NCBI GenBank assembly: GCA_029237695.1
Contig: CM055268.1
Coordinates: 56,133,131-56,197,130 of the forward strand
DNA: 64,000 bases
Direction: 5' to 3'
Origin: Conchocele bisecta
Lineage: Eukaryota > Mollusca > Bivalvia > Lucinida > Thyasiridae
Made by a program: the position numbers and the translations under genes. Positions 1 to 11,326 of the stretch are shown piece by piece. The notes beneath the pieces are model-generated. The model was not told the DNA's origin. It did not search any database and worked only from the letters and a program-made list of their open reading frames with translations. The first letter of the stretch is position 1, and every line of letters starts with the position of its first letter.

Positions 1-686
1 TGTCCGCTAGTTTTGAACAGTTATTTATAACCCACAAGTTTCCCAGCATGCAAAGAGTTGAGAAATTACCATATTAGTGTGTGTACATGTGCCCGCACAG
101 CAGAGACATGAGCAATGTAACTGTGACTTACATGTACCTTGGCCATTATGATAGTAAATCCGCATAGTCTTGTTAATACGTTAAACTGTGACGACTTTCA
201 CTAAATAAATTGTGACTTGCGAAAATGCTGTTGTTCAGTTTTTTTCCTGTAAGACCCTCATTTGTGCCAAATTCCTCTAATAGTATCACAGTATACCAAA
301 TCCAAATTATCCTTCAATGAATGTGTGACACAAATAAAAAAACACTGAAGCAATTGGATGGATAGAAATAAAACCTTTCGGATGATAAAATGTTCTTAAA
401 TAGGCATTTGACTGTCCATGGACATAATTGGAATCCCTATGTGACCCTCACACTTTAGAATTACATGGCACATACGATAATGCATTACACAATTTTATTC
501 CTAAGAATGGTGTTTATTACATACACTACAGTGGTATAACTACTTCGATAAATTGCATACATATGTTTCTGTTTTGTTGAAAATGACACATGAAAGGACA
601 ACGAGGCCCACTAGAAAACACACAATTTGTGAAATATCTGCTAGCTTTGTGTTTTTAAGAAAATTAATATATTTAGCAGACATTTT
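1..686. other. AT-rich sequence without recognised features
   Basis: No coding pattern or recognisable repeat structure was seen. The last part (640-686) resembles 3160-3205: both have a short run ending tttttaagaaa followed by agcagacat. Confidence 0.5.
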
Positions 687-1636
687 TAGCCAGGTTTTTT
701 TAAAAAAAAAAAACCCAGGATATTGGATTGGCGAAAGCCGGGCGGGCGGGCGGCGTCCACAATCAATGTTAAGTTTTCGTGTTTGAGTCCATTTCTTTGT
801 TACTGTACCTCATAGGACCAACAAACTTTCACAGCTTCATAACCAAGGGGTGCCCACCACATATCACTATCCAACATGTTTCCTTTTTTTGAACTTGACC
901 CATTTTTCCCGTACAGTCGACTTAGCCATTTTCAATGTTAACTTTTCGCGTTTACAATGTTAAGTTTTCGTGTTTAAGTCCATTTCTTTGGTACTGTACC
1001 ACCTAGGACCACTAAACTTTCACAGCTTCATAACCATGGGGTGCCTACCACATACAACTATCCAACATGTGACCATTTTTTTTACCTTCACCTATTATTT
1101 CTACGTAATTGACTTAGCCATTTTCAACGTTAACTTTTTAACGTACGTCTGGTTAAAGTTTTTTGGTTAAAGTTTTTTGTTATACTATATCTCTGCAACT
1201 GCTTCGCCCATTACCTCGAAACTTCATCATCATCCATATTTTCATTCTGCTCCCCAACGGTGCGGCCCCTGTGCCCAATGTCAAGGTCAAATTACTTTGA
1301 ATTTTTTTATTAAAGTTTTTTTGTGTACTATATCTCTGCAACTGCTTCACCCATTACCTTGATACTTCACATGGGTGTTTATCATCATTGTCGCGCCCGC
1401 TTGCGGAAAGCGCGATATAGTCGGCATTTTGGCATATGTCCGTCCGTCCGTACGTCTGTGTGTCCGGTTTAAGTTTTTCCATGTACTATATCTCTTTTTT
1501 TTAGTGTCCATGCCTCACCCCAAGGCGTGACATGCATGCCACGGCCATCTAGTCTACAAAAAGTGGGTATAATTATGTTATACAAGTGTGTATACTTGGA
1601 AAAAACCTGGCCTTCGTGGCTTTGCCTCGTTTCTTG
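687..1636 (+). mobile_element. Helentron/pearl-like element A, copy 1 (short core)
   Basis: Begins with a foldback made of TAGCCAGGTTTTTT and AATCCAGGCTA, then a GGCGGGC-rich stretch. It continues with a left arm (ttcacagcttcataaccaag region), one or two core units (tatatctctgcaactgcttc, tcaaggtcaaattactttga) and a TCGCGCCCGC hairpin at about 1391. The conserved right end is ggctttgcctcgtttCTTG. The same ends recur at 3870-5972 and 8698-11326. There is no protein-coding capacity, so it is non-autonomous. Confidence 0.75.
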
Positions 1637-2000
1637 TTACATTCGAAACAATCATAAAATCCGTTTGCCAGAAAGTGTAAATGAAGTCCACCCAGCTCTG
1701 TGTATTACTATGTCATGACACAGATCATATGCAAAATATGCTTACATTATATTGCATAACCACTTGCATTAATAAGGACACATGTTTTATTTATTTTCTG
1801 CCTAATTTACATATTAATGATTCGGGGAATATATCCAATATAATCACAATCGTATTTATCATTATATAAAATACATATTGACATTATGACCATGGAAATA
1901 CAGTATTAGACAACTTAATCTCCTGTCAAGTGAAAACAATATTTGAGAATAGTGCTGATGAAACTATTATGCGACGCAGTATCTCATTGGCCTAAACATA
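1637..2000. other. AT-rich spacer
   Basis: No gene was seen. 1799-1870 is an imperfect match of 2593-2660 (gcctaattt, catatt, catccaat blocks), so both belong to one undescribed AT-rich repeat. Confidence 0.4.
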
Positions 2001-2432
2001 CATAGAGAATAGTAGGTTAGTGCCGTGAATGGGAAAAAATATCCGGCAAGGCTCAAGAATTTCTCATCAGAAGTATATGTTTTGACCACTCATTTGAACC
2101 GTCTCACCGAGACAGTTCAAATGGGTGGTCACAACATATACTTTGGTTCAGAAATAAGGAAAATAGATAGAGAATAGTAGGTTAGTGCCGTGAATGGGAA
2201 AAAATATCTGGCAAGGCTCAGGAAACGGGATGGGCGAGGCTCTGCCGAGCACATCCCGTTTCCGTGCCGCGCCAGATATTTTTTCCCATTCACGGCACTA
2301 ACCTACTATTCTATTTATCCCGTCAACACCTACAAATGGCTGTAAAATGCAAAAATAGTATTGACTGGATATCAAAAATGTTTCACGGCACCGTGTTTCA
2401 CGGCACATACGCACTGTGTTGACGGGATAAAC
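2001..2432. repeat. Composite foldback, copy 1
   Basis: Two units are joined. The first (about 2001-2312) is bounded by inverted copies of agaatagtaggttagtgccg and contains a direct repeat of that end plus an H1 hairpin (2071-2144). The second (about 2314-2432) is bounded by tttatcccgtcaacac and its inverse gtgttgacgggataaa, with gtttcacggcacc inside. The same arrangement recurs at 37986-38428, so the pair moves or duplicates as a unit. Confidence 0.8.
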
Positions 2433-3645
2433 TATAATAGTTCATCAATGGATCAGTTATTTTTGTAATAAAATATAAAAATACACAAAGATAGCATAAT
2501 TTGTTCCAGAGATAAAAAAAAACTATAAAATACGCGCTTATAATTTTTTTATAGCGATATGTGAAAATAAACATGTTTTTTTTATTAATTTAATGCCTAA
2601 TTTGCATATTCATGACTCGGGGATGCATCCAATCAAATTGAAAATGTACTTAGGATCCGTGACCATGAAAACATATATCTCGACATATTACACACTTTCG
2701 TATCATAATTTACAAAATGAGAATTCTCAAAATTGGTGACCTATACATGTATTACCAATTTACATACATGACTAAAAATAATGGTTTGTGCTGATTATTT
2801 TACATGTCAAATTGATTTAATGTATTCAATATATCTCAAGGATCAACAAAATCATTGTTTTCAATATTTTATGCATGCGGTGAACGGTGCATGGGTCCAT
2901 TTTGAACCAGTAGTCGATATGAGTAAAACGTGACAAATTAATTTTGTGGATCCTATGCAACCCTCAATTTTGGTAAAAAATGTACAAAACCCACAAAAAC
3001 GTCATTATTTATGTTTATTTCAAACAATGGTGTTATTAAATTTTAGAAAATGACACAACATGTCTGAAATCAATGTTTGTTTCTCTTGTACGGTTCATGA
3101 CTAAAAAAATGGGGATCCCCTAAAAGACCCTCGATTTGTCACGGTGAAAAAAACTGCCAGGTTTGTATTTTTAAGAAATGTATTTTTGAGCTCAGCAGAC
3201 ATGTTTACATTGGAAACCACCATCAGAAGCCGTGTGCCAAAATGTGTAAATAAAGTTGAGCCAGCTCTGGGACTGGTGTGAGCACTGGGGACATACATGT
3301 ATTCCCACCTCAAACTGCCTGTGTCCCTCACAATACCCCAGACTTATTCTGGGGAACGGACCCAGAGTCATAAATTGTCTCCTTGGAAATGAGACCCACT
3401 GTCTGTTCCACGTTTTTCAGACACTATTGACTATTAAACACATTAAATCTAAATAAGTACTTTTTTTCATTAATAAAAGTCACCCTCCTTAAAATAAATT
3501 CTTTGATGAAATTACGTCTTAAGTATTTTAGAAATTAACATGGAAACCTAGCTAAAATAGCATCAGGAGCCTATTTTTCAGAAATCTTTAGTGGATTAGT
3601 TCAGCTTGAAAAACATATAGGTAGTATATGGTAACATTAGTGAAC
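2433..3645. other. AT-rich region without recognised features
   Basis: No exon with splice signals and no coherent inverted repeat was identified. Short open frames here are chance. Confidence 0.5.
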
Positions 3646-3869
3646 AACATTAACCCTTACACCGCTATCTTAATTTTTTGTCCTCTGCTGTTTATTTTCT
3701 ATATTCCATTTTTATCATCAAAAACATGCTTTGACCGCACTTTAGAATAATTTACAACATGCTTTGACCGCACTTTAGAATAATTTACAACATGCTTTGA
3801 CAGCACTTCAGAATCATTTTCCGATTAGAAATGAAATGATTCTAAAGTGCTGTCAAAACATGTTTTTAT
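3646..3869. repeat. Foldback family H6, left part, interrupted
   Basis: Starts ttaacccttacaccgctatc, continues gtcctctgctgtttattttc and a hairpin built on gctttgacagcac / gtgctgtcaaaacatg. Its right end (cagcagacgac, ctaagggttaa) is found at 5973-6042, after the element at 3870-5972. This shows that the foldback was split by the insertion. An internal piece, acatgctttgaccgcacttt, is tandemly repeated. Confidence 0.75.
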
Positions 3870-5972
3870 TAGCCAGGTTTTTTGAAAAAAAATCCAGGCT
3901 ATTGGATTGGCGAAAGCCGGGAGGGCGGGCGGCGGGCGGGCGGCGGGCGGGGCGGCGGGCGGGGTGCGCGGGCGGTGGGCGGGCGGGCGGGCGGCGGGCG
4001 GCGTCCACAATCAATGTTAAGTTTTCGTGTTTGAGTCCATTTCTTTGTTACTCTACCACCTAGGACCACCAAACTTTCACAGCTTCATAATCAAGGGGTG
4101 CCCACCACATATCACTATCCAACATGTTATTACTTTTTTTTTAACTTGACCTATTTTTTTCCGCGTAGTCGACTTAGCCATTTTCAATGTTAAGTTTTCG
4201 CGTTTACAATGTTAAGTTTTCGTGTTTAAGTCCATTTCTTTGGTACTGTACACAGCCACTAGGACCACCAAACTTTCACAGCTTCATAACCAAGGGGTGC
4301 CTACCACATACAACTATCCAACATGTGACCATTTTTTTACCTTCACCTATTATTTCTACGTAATTGACTTAGCCATTTTCAACGTTAACTTTTTATCGTA
4401 CGTCTGGTTAGAGTTTTTTGGTTTAAAACTTTTTCGTTATACTATATCTCTGCAACTGCTTCGCCCATTACCTTGAAACTTCACATGGGTGTTTATCATC
4501 ATCCATATTTTCATTCTAACCCCCAACCGTGCGGCCCCTGTGCCCAATGTCAAGGTCAAATTACTTTTGAATTTTTTTTTGTTAAAGTTTTTTTCGTGAC
4601 TCGTATCTCTGCAACTTGCTTCACCCAATACCTTGATACTTCACATGGGTGTTTTTATCATCATTGTCGCACCTGCTTGCGGAAAGCGCGATCCTGTGCC
4701 CAATGTCAAGGTCAAATTACTTTGAATTTTTTTTTTAAAGTTTTTTCGTGTACTATATCCTCTGCAACTGCTCATCCCAATACCTTGATACTTCACATGG
4801 GTGTTTATCATCATTGTCGCACCTGCTTGCGGAAAGCGCGATCCTGTAGCCCAATGTCAAGGTCAAATTACTTTGAATTTTTTTGTTAAAGATTTTTCGT
4901 GTATTATATCTCTGCAACTGCTTCACCCAATACCTTGATACTTCACATGGGTGTTTATCATCATTGTTGCACCTGCTTGCGGAAAGCGCGATCCTGTGCC
5001 CAATGTCAAGGTCAAATTACTTTGAATTTTTTTGTTAATGTTTTTTTGTGTACTATATCTCTGCAACTGCTTCACCCAATACCTTGATACTTCACATGGG
5101 TGTTTATCATCATTGTCGCACCTGCTTGTGGAAAGCGCGATCCTGTGCCCTATGTCAAGTTCAAATTACTTTGAATTTTTTAGTTAAAGTTTTTTCGTGT
5201 ACTATATATCTGCAACTGCTTCACCCAATACCTTGATACTTCACATGGGTGTTTATCATCATTGTCGCACCTGCTTGTGGAAAGCGCGATCCTGTGCCCA
5301 ATGTCAAGGTGAAATTACTTTGAATTTTTTTGTTAAAGTTTTTTCGTGTACTATATCTCTGCAACTGCTTCACCCAATACCTTGATACTTCACATGGGTG
5401 TTTATCATCATTGTTGCGTGACCTGCTTGCGGAAAGCGCGATCCTGTGCCCAATGTCAAGGTCAAATTACTTTGAATTTTTTTGTTAACTTTTTTTCGTG
5501 TACTATATCTCTGCAACTGCTTCACCCAATACCTTGATACTTCACATGGGTGTTTATCATCATTGTCGCACCTGCTTGCGGAAAGCGCGATCCGTGCCCT
5601 ATGTCAAGTTCAAATTACTTTAATTTTTTTGAAATTTTTGTTAAAGTTCGTGTACTATATCTCTGCAACTGCTTCACCCAATACCTTGATACTTCACATG
5701 GGTGTTTATCATCATTGTCACACCTGCTTGCGGAAAGCGCGATATCGTCGGCATTTTGGCCTACGTCCGTCCGTTCGTCCATGTGTCCGGGTAAAGTTTT
5801 TTGGTTAAAGTTTTTCCATCTACTATATCTATTTTTTTAGTGTCCATGCCTCGCCCCAAGGCGCAACATGCAGGCCACGGCCATCTAGTCTACAAAAAGT
5901 GGGTATAATTATGTTATCCAAGTGTCTATGCTTGGAAAAAACCTGGCCTTCGTGGCTTTGCCTCGTTTCTTG
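3870..5972 (+). mobile_element. Helentron/pearl-like element A, copy 2, with 149-bp tandem core
   Basis: A complete copy with a clean boundary on both sides, because it splits an H6 foldback. The left end is TAGCCAGGTTTTTTGAAAAA with its matching inverted half, followed by a GC-rich GGCGGGC array. The right end is gcctcgtttCTTG followed by TT. The centre holds a tandem array (4481-5740). No transposase or helicase is encoded. The layout (5' hairpin, left arm, tandem core, right arm, CTTG/T end) is like Helentron-associated elements and oyster pearl repeats. The link is by structure, not homology search. Confidence 0.75.
4481..5740 (+). repeat. 149-bp tandem core, nine units
   Basis: Nine starts of tcacatgggtgtttatcatc at 4481, 4641, 4793, 4942, 5091, 5240, 5389, 5541 and 5693. 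Spacing is exactly 149 bp in the middle units and 152-160 bp at the edges. Each unit has the inverted motif gcttgcggaaagcgcgat and tcaaggtcaaattactttga. Because 149 is not a multiple of three, the near-identical 62-residue open frames in successive units are by-products of periodicity. Confidence 0.95.
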
Positions 5973-6050
5973 TTGAGAAATAAGGCAAGATATAAAAGCA
6001 ACAGCAGACGACAATTGTTGTGTGTAGTGGTCTAAGGGTTAATGTGTGAA
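5973..6050. repeat. Foldback family H6, right part
   Basis: gagaaataag, acagcagacgacaattgttg and ctaagggttaa complete the half-copy at 3646-3869 across the inserted element. Confidence 0.7.
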
Positions 6051-6184
6051 GTAAAATTATAAAAAATATTCATACGAAGATTTGTATAGTACAAAGTTTA
6101 ATGATATGGGCTCCTGGTGCAGTAAGGATACCTGAATGCTGATGAGGACACTGTCTTTCAATGCAGAACGTTTTTGTGACTTAA

Positions 6185-6390
6185 GTGCTGAATGTATGGA
6201 ACTCTCCCGATACAGGTGCATTCTGGTCTATATGAGACATGCCACGTGATTTTGTACCTTCGGACATCTGCGTAATTTCATGAAATACGTTTACAAAATT
6301 TACAATATTTTGCGTAAATGGCGTCAAGAGTTGACAAGAGTACATCATGTACATGCGGCATGTACTCTGAACATTTGTCAACGTTTGACT
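6185..6390. repeat. Foldback family H7
   Basis: Contains atgagacatgccacgtgatt, ttcggacatctgcgtaattt, atggcgtcaagagttgac and an inverted tail. Family ends read tgagacacgccatgtgattt with their inverse aaatcacatggcatgtctca. Other copies lie at 8145-8345, 38905-39030, 40440-40605, 49617-49740, 53388-53620, 55275-55556, 59115-59330 and 59516-60076. Confidence 0.7.
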
Positions 6391-6668
6391 TTAATTATAA
6401 AAAATGTTTTAAATTTTTAATAACTTATTGAAAATTATTCTGATGTTTGTTTTGAAAGCCTGAATTGTGCATAACTACTAACACCATTGTATATACACAT
6501 TATGTTTTGCTGCTGTAACAGGAAGACCCCTGTTAGGTATATATATTGATATAGGTGATTGTTTCTTTTCGCAAAGTTTCAACCATTTCCACACTGGCAC
6601 ATTTGTCTCACACACTGAGATTAATTACAGGGATGGGTAGATAGTCTAGTGCTAGATCATTGGACATC

Positions 6669-6982
6669 TGTAGCCTATTTCACCAACATTGCAAAGTATA
6701 CTTTCCTAGCTCCTAGCAAATTATATTTTGAGGGAGAAATTTTCAATTTTAGAATAAATTTATTAATTTTTATTATACTGAATTTATTACATTATCATAG
6801 CCAATTTTGACTGTGATAATGTAATAAATTCAGTATAATAATTCTGCATAGTTTTAATCATCAAATATATGCAATTGTTTGTTCTGTATGAAATAATGCA
6901 TTTCTGAAAAATCAATGATTACTCCCTCAAAGTATACTTTGCTAGATAAGTATACTTTGCAATTTTGATGAAATCAGCTACA
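6669..6982. repeat. Foldback family H3, copy 1
   Basis: About 310 bp bounded by gtagcctatttcaccaacat and its inverse tttgatgaaatcagctac. Subterminal gcaaagtatacttt repeats occur on both sides, with a central foldback around tgtgataatgtaataaattc. Copies occur at 28239-28985, 48200-48505, 49975-50285, 50325-50652, 52412-52713 and 60182-60477, and a half-copy at 55930-56090. Confidence 0.9.
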
Positions 6983-6984
6983 GT

Positions 6985-7185
6985 TCATGGTTTCGATCCC
7001 ATCTCGGGATGGGCTGTGGCTCAGGGGTAGAATACATGATTTCAATACTGAAGGTTGTCAGTTCAAAACCTACCCTAGAGCATGAAAAATACTTTCATAG
7101 TATTTCCATCCCACTGGTCTGTCAGATGTGGTCCCACCCCTACATGACGTTAAATCTATTCATTTCATTTATTTCAATCCCATCA
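6985..7185 (+). repeat. tRNA-headed SINE copy
   Basis: The head has a box A-like ctgtggctcaggggtagaat and a degenerate box B (gtcagttcaaaacc). A shared body follows: gcatgaaaaatactttcat, tttccatcccactgg and tcagatg. Related pieces lie at 7289-7395, 24313-24395, 28986-29170 and 53811-54000. The shared 3' part reads gctgttgctgggacattaag in other copies. Confidence 0.65.
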
Positions 7186-7214
7186 CAGACATGAATAAAA
7201 TGAAGAGGTTAGTG

Positions 7215-7255
7215 CATGAAGGGGGCTAACTCCATAATGGAGTTAACCCCATTCT
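7215..7255. repeat. Short perfect hairpin
   Basis: gggctaactccat followed by its inverse atggagttaaccc, forming a compact stem. Confidence 0.6.
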
Positions 7256-7623
7256 TCCACTGAACTCATCAAATTTTTTCTTAGTATCTCCACCCCCTGT
7301 TCTTTCGGATGAGAATTGACTACGGGGCCTTGTCTCTATATAATCTTAGCTGCATATTACCTTGCCCTTAGATGTTGCTAGGTCATTAAGCCCAATCTGT
7401 TTCCTGGTTCAAAAGTTGTTTATTTTGATTTATTTTAAGGAAAAAAAGTAATAAAATGTCTGAGAATTTGTGAAATGAGACAATTAAACCTTCATATCTG
7501 ATATTTTCTTGCATTAAATGTCCTGCTATTTCTGCTATGCACATGTATATTATAAGTTTGGCTCAGTGCATGCGACATGCATTAAATATAAATGACACTG
7601 TCACTTCAAGTATTTTCGTGGCT

Positions 7624-7985
7624 GTCTGTATTATACGGAGCCTCTCAGGGGACATGGATTTCTTGTATTAATTTGTTCCCACGAAATAACAATTTGTTCC
7701 CTCAATTTAACAATTCGTTCCCTCGAATTAACAATTCGTTCCCACGATATAACAATTCGTTCCCTCGAATTAACAATTCGTTCTTACAAATTGATAATTT
7801 GTTCCCACAATTTAACAATTCGTGGGAACAAATTGTTATTTCATGGGAACGAATTGTTAAATTGAGGGAACAAATTGTTATTTCTTGGGAACAAATTGTT
7901 AAATTGAGGGAACAAATTGTTATTTCGTGAGAACGAATTCATAAAAAAAATAATTCTATGTCCCCTGCGGGGCTCCGTAGTATTA
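7624..7985. repeat. Inverted repeat with arms made of short alternating repeats
   Basis: Outer ends acggagcctctcaggggaca and its inverse tgtcccctgcggggctccgt. Inside, the left arm is a run of units of the form aacaattcgttccc plus a short spacer. The right arm is the inverted run gggaacaaattgtta. Both strands are therefore open and encode NNSFPR-like peptides, a periodicity artefact. Confidence 0.85.
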
Positions 7986-8087
7986 TGCATGAATTTTGCG
8001 ATAATTTCTTCAGTTGCTATTTTCTTCTTGTACTGCATATAGCTTGTTATATGGAATTATTATTTGCATATATATATGTATGTATCA

Positions 8088-8145
8088 CAATGACATCCAT
8101 GTGTCTATGACATCCATGTGTCTATGACATCCATGTGTCTATGCG
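8088..8145 (+). repeat. 17-bp minisatellite
   Basis: Three tandem copies of tgacatccatgtgtcta next to an H7 foldback. Confidence 0.85.
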
Positions 8146-8345
8146 ACCACCCATGAGATTTATGACAGACACATGAGACGACCTATGTGATTTTATACCT
8201 AGTCAAAAGTTGACAAAAATTTCAGAGCAAATGTGGAATTATATTCCACATTTGCTCTGAATATTTTGTCAACTTTTCGACGGCATTTACAGAAAATATC
8301 GTAAATCTTGTACAAAATCACATGGCGTGTCTCATATGTTTCAGG
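8145..8345. repeat. Foldback family H7
   Basis: Arms meet at aaatgtggaattatattcca, flanked by gtcaaaagttgacaaaa and its inverse. The right end is caaaatcacatggcgtgtct. Confidence 0.75.
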
Positions 8346-8574
8346 TAATTAGCTATTCATTAACCAACTACATGTTGGCTAATATTTAATTGATGTATTA
8401 CACATTGAAACTGTATCATCATCCATCTAGAATCGAAAACTACTTTCAATTGACATTTCAATGGTCGAATGATATCACTTGCCATTACTTCCATCTGTGG
8501 ATGATCGTGCAGGGGCACCGGAAGCATCATAACATTGATCCGGCGAATCTACTGGGTGCCCCCGGTATCCACCC

Positions 8575-8649
8575 AAAGTGTATGTTGTTACCACTCAGTT
8601 GAACCGGCTCGGCGAGACGGTTCAAATGAGTGGTAACAACATACACTTT
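8575..8649. repeat. Hairpin family H1
   Basis: A 75-bp foldback: gtgtatgttgttaccactca against tgagtggtaacaacatacac. Copies lie at 2071-2144, 12824-12890, 38064-38137 and 56443-56517. Confidence 0.85.
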
Positions 8650-8697
8650 TGATGAGAAATGAGAAAAATTGCAGAAAAATATTTACATTGCTGTTTT

Positions 8698-11326
8698 TAG
8701 CCAGGTTTTTGGAAAAAAAATCCAGGCTATTGGATTGGCGAAAGCCGGGCGGCGGCGGGCGGCAGGGCGGCGGGCGCGGCGGGCGGCGGGCGGCGGGCGG
8801 CATCCACAATCAATTTTTTTAACTTGACCCATTTTTTCCGCGCAATCGACTTTCAATCGCGTTTTCAATGTTAAGTTTTCGTGTTTAAGTCCATTTCTTT
8901 GGTACTGTACCACCTAGGACCACCAAACTTTCACAGCTTCATAATCAAGGGGTGCCCACCACATATCACTATCCAACATGTTACTTTTTTAGCCAGGTTT
9001 TTTGAAAAATATCCAGGCTATTGGATTGGCGAAAGCCGGGCGGGCGGGCGGCGGGCGGCGGGCGGGCGGCGGGCGGCGTCCACAATCAATGTTAAGTTTT
9101 CGTGTTTGAGTCCATTTCTTTGTTACTGTACCACCTAGGACCACCAAACTTTCACAGCTTCATAATCAAGGGGTGCATCCACATATCACTATCCAACATG
9201 TTACTTTTTTTTTTAACTTCACCCATTTTTTCGCGTAGTCGACTTAGCCATTTTCAATGTTAAGTTTTCGCGTTTACAATGTTAAGTTTTCGTGTTTAAG
9301 TCCATTTCTTTGGTACTGTACCACCTAGGACCACCACAAACTTTCACAGCTTCATAATCAAGGGGTAACCCACCACATATCACTATCCAACATGTTACTT
9401 TTTTTTTTAACTTCACCCATTTTTTCCGCGCAGTCGACTTAGCCATTTTCAATGTTAAGTTTTCGCGTTTACAATGTTAAGTTTTCGTGTTTAAGTCCAT
9501 TTCTTTGGTACTGTACCACCTAGGACCACCAAACTTTCACAGCTTCATAACCAAGGGGTGCCTACCACATACAACTATCCAACATGTGACCATTTTTTTA
9601 CCTTCACCTATTATTTCTACGTAATTGACTTAGCCATTTTCAACGTTAACTTTTTAACGTTCGTCTGGTTAGAGTTTTTTTTTGGTTTAAAACTTTTTCG
9701 TTATACTATATCTCTGCAACTGCTTCGCCCATTTACCTTGAAACTTCACATGGGTGTTTATCATCATACATATTTTCATTCTAACCCCCAACCGTGCGGC
9801 CCCTGTGCCCAAGTCAAGGTCAAATTACTTTGAATTTTTTTGTTAAAGTTTTTTCGTGTACTATCTTGCAATTCACCAATACCTTGATACTTCACATGTT
9901 TCATCATTGTCGCACCGTTCAATAAGCGCGATCCTGTGCCCAATGTCAAGGTCAAAATTACTTTGAATGTTAAAGGGTTTTTTCGTTTATACATTCTGCA
10001 TGTTCACCCGTATCTGTACTTCACTGGGTGTTTACTCATTGTCGCACCTGCTTGCGGAAAGCGCGATCCTGGTGCCCAATGTCAAGGTCAAATTACTTTG
10101 AATTTTTTTTTGTTAATTTTTTTTTTCGTGTACTAATATCTCTGCAACTGCTTTCACCCATTCCTTGTACTTTTTTCCATGGGTGTTTATCATCTTGTCG
10201 CACTGTTGCGGAAAGCGCGATCTGTGCAATAATCAAGGTCAAATTACTTTGAATTTTTTTGTTAAGTTTTTTGTTTTGTACTATATCTCTGCAAATGCTT
10301 CACCCAAATCTTGATATTCCATGGGTGTTTATCATCATTGTTGCACCTGCTTGCGGAAAGCGCGATCCTGTGCCCAATGTCAAGGTCAAATTACTTTGAA
10401 TTTTTTTCGTGTACTATATCTCTGCAACTGCTTCACCCAATACCTGATACTTCACATGGGTGTTTATCATTATTGTCACACCTGCTTGCGGAAAGCGCGA
10501 TATCGTCGGCATTTTGGCATACGTCCGTCCGTTCGTCCGTGTGTCCGGTTAAAGTTTTTTGGTTAAAGTTTTTCCTTCTACTATATCTATTTTTTTAGTG
10601 TCCATGCCTCGCCCCAAGGCGCGACATGCAGGCCACGGCCATCTAGTCTACAAAAAGTGGGTATAATTATGTTATCCAAGTGTCTATGCTTGGAAAAAAC
10701 CTGGCCTTCGTGGCTTTGCCTCGTTTCTTGTTTTTAACTTGACCTATTTTTTCCGCGCAATCGACTTAGCCATTTTCAATGTTAAGTTTTCGCATTTTCA
10801 ATGTTAAGTTTTCGCGTTTTCAATGTTAAGTTTTCGTGTTTAAGTCCATTTCTTTGGTACTGTACCACCTAGGACCACCAAACTTTCACAGCTTCATAAC
10901 CAAGGGGTGCCTACCACATACAACTATCCAACATGTGACCATTTTTTTACCTTCACCTATTATTTCTACGTAATTGACTTAGCCATTTTCAACGTTAACT
11001 TTTTAACGTACGTCTGGTTAAATTTTTTGGTTAAAACTTTTTTGTTATACTATATCTCTGCAACTGCTTCGCCCATTACCTTGAAACTTCACATGGGTGT
11101 TTATCATCGTCCATATTTTCACCCGAACCGTGCGGCCCCTGTGCGCAATGTCAAGGTCAAATTACTTTGAATTCTACTATATCTATTTTTTTAGTGTCCA
11201 TGCCTCGCCCCAAGGCGCGACATGCAGGCCACGGCCATCTAGTCTACAAAAAGTGGGTATAATTATGTTATCCAAGTGTCCATGCTTGGAAAAAACCTGG
11301 CCTTCGTGGCTTTGCCTCGTTTCTTG
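8698..11326 (+). mobile_element. Helentron/pearl-like element A, copy 3 (outer, interrupted by copy 4)
   Basis: The left end (TAGCCAGG hairpin and a GGCGGGC array) is at 8698 and the matching right end (gcctcgtttCTTG) at 11326. The left arm stops in a T-run at 8985 and resumes in the same T-run at 10731 (tttttaacttgacc). The intervening 8986-10730 is a complete copy of the same family. Confidence 0.75.
8986..10730 (+). mobile_element. Helentron/pearl-like element A, copy 4 (inner, nested in copy 3)
   Basis: Begins TAGCCAGGTTTTTTGAAAAA at 8986 and ends gcctcgtttCTTG at 10730. The core has several damaged versions of the 149-bp unit (about 9750-10480), richer in deletions than the core of copy 2. 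Near 9340-9480 the left-arm sequence is itself duplicated. Confidence 0.75.

Noticed and set aside
4481..5740. CRISPR-like regular repeats
   Set aside because: Units are contiguous 149-bp repeats with no unique spacers, in a eukaryotic context.
4473..5840. A run of similar short proteins (MYYISATASPNTLILHMGVY type) at 149-bp spacing
   Set aside because: They come from reading each tandem unit in a shifting frame (149 is not divisible by 3). There is no start context, splice signal or family resemblance.
7592..8038. Repetitive NNSFPR peptides on both strands
   Set aside because: Explained by the inverted short repeats. Both strands encode the same peptide because the arms are inverse copies.
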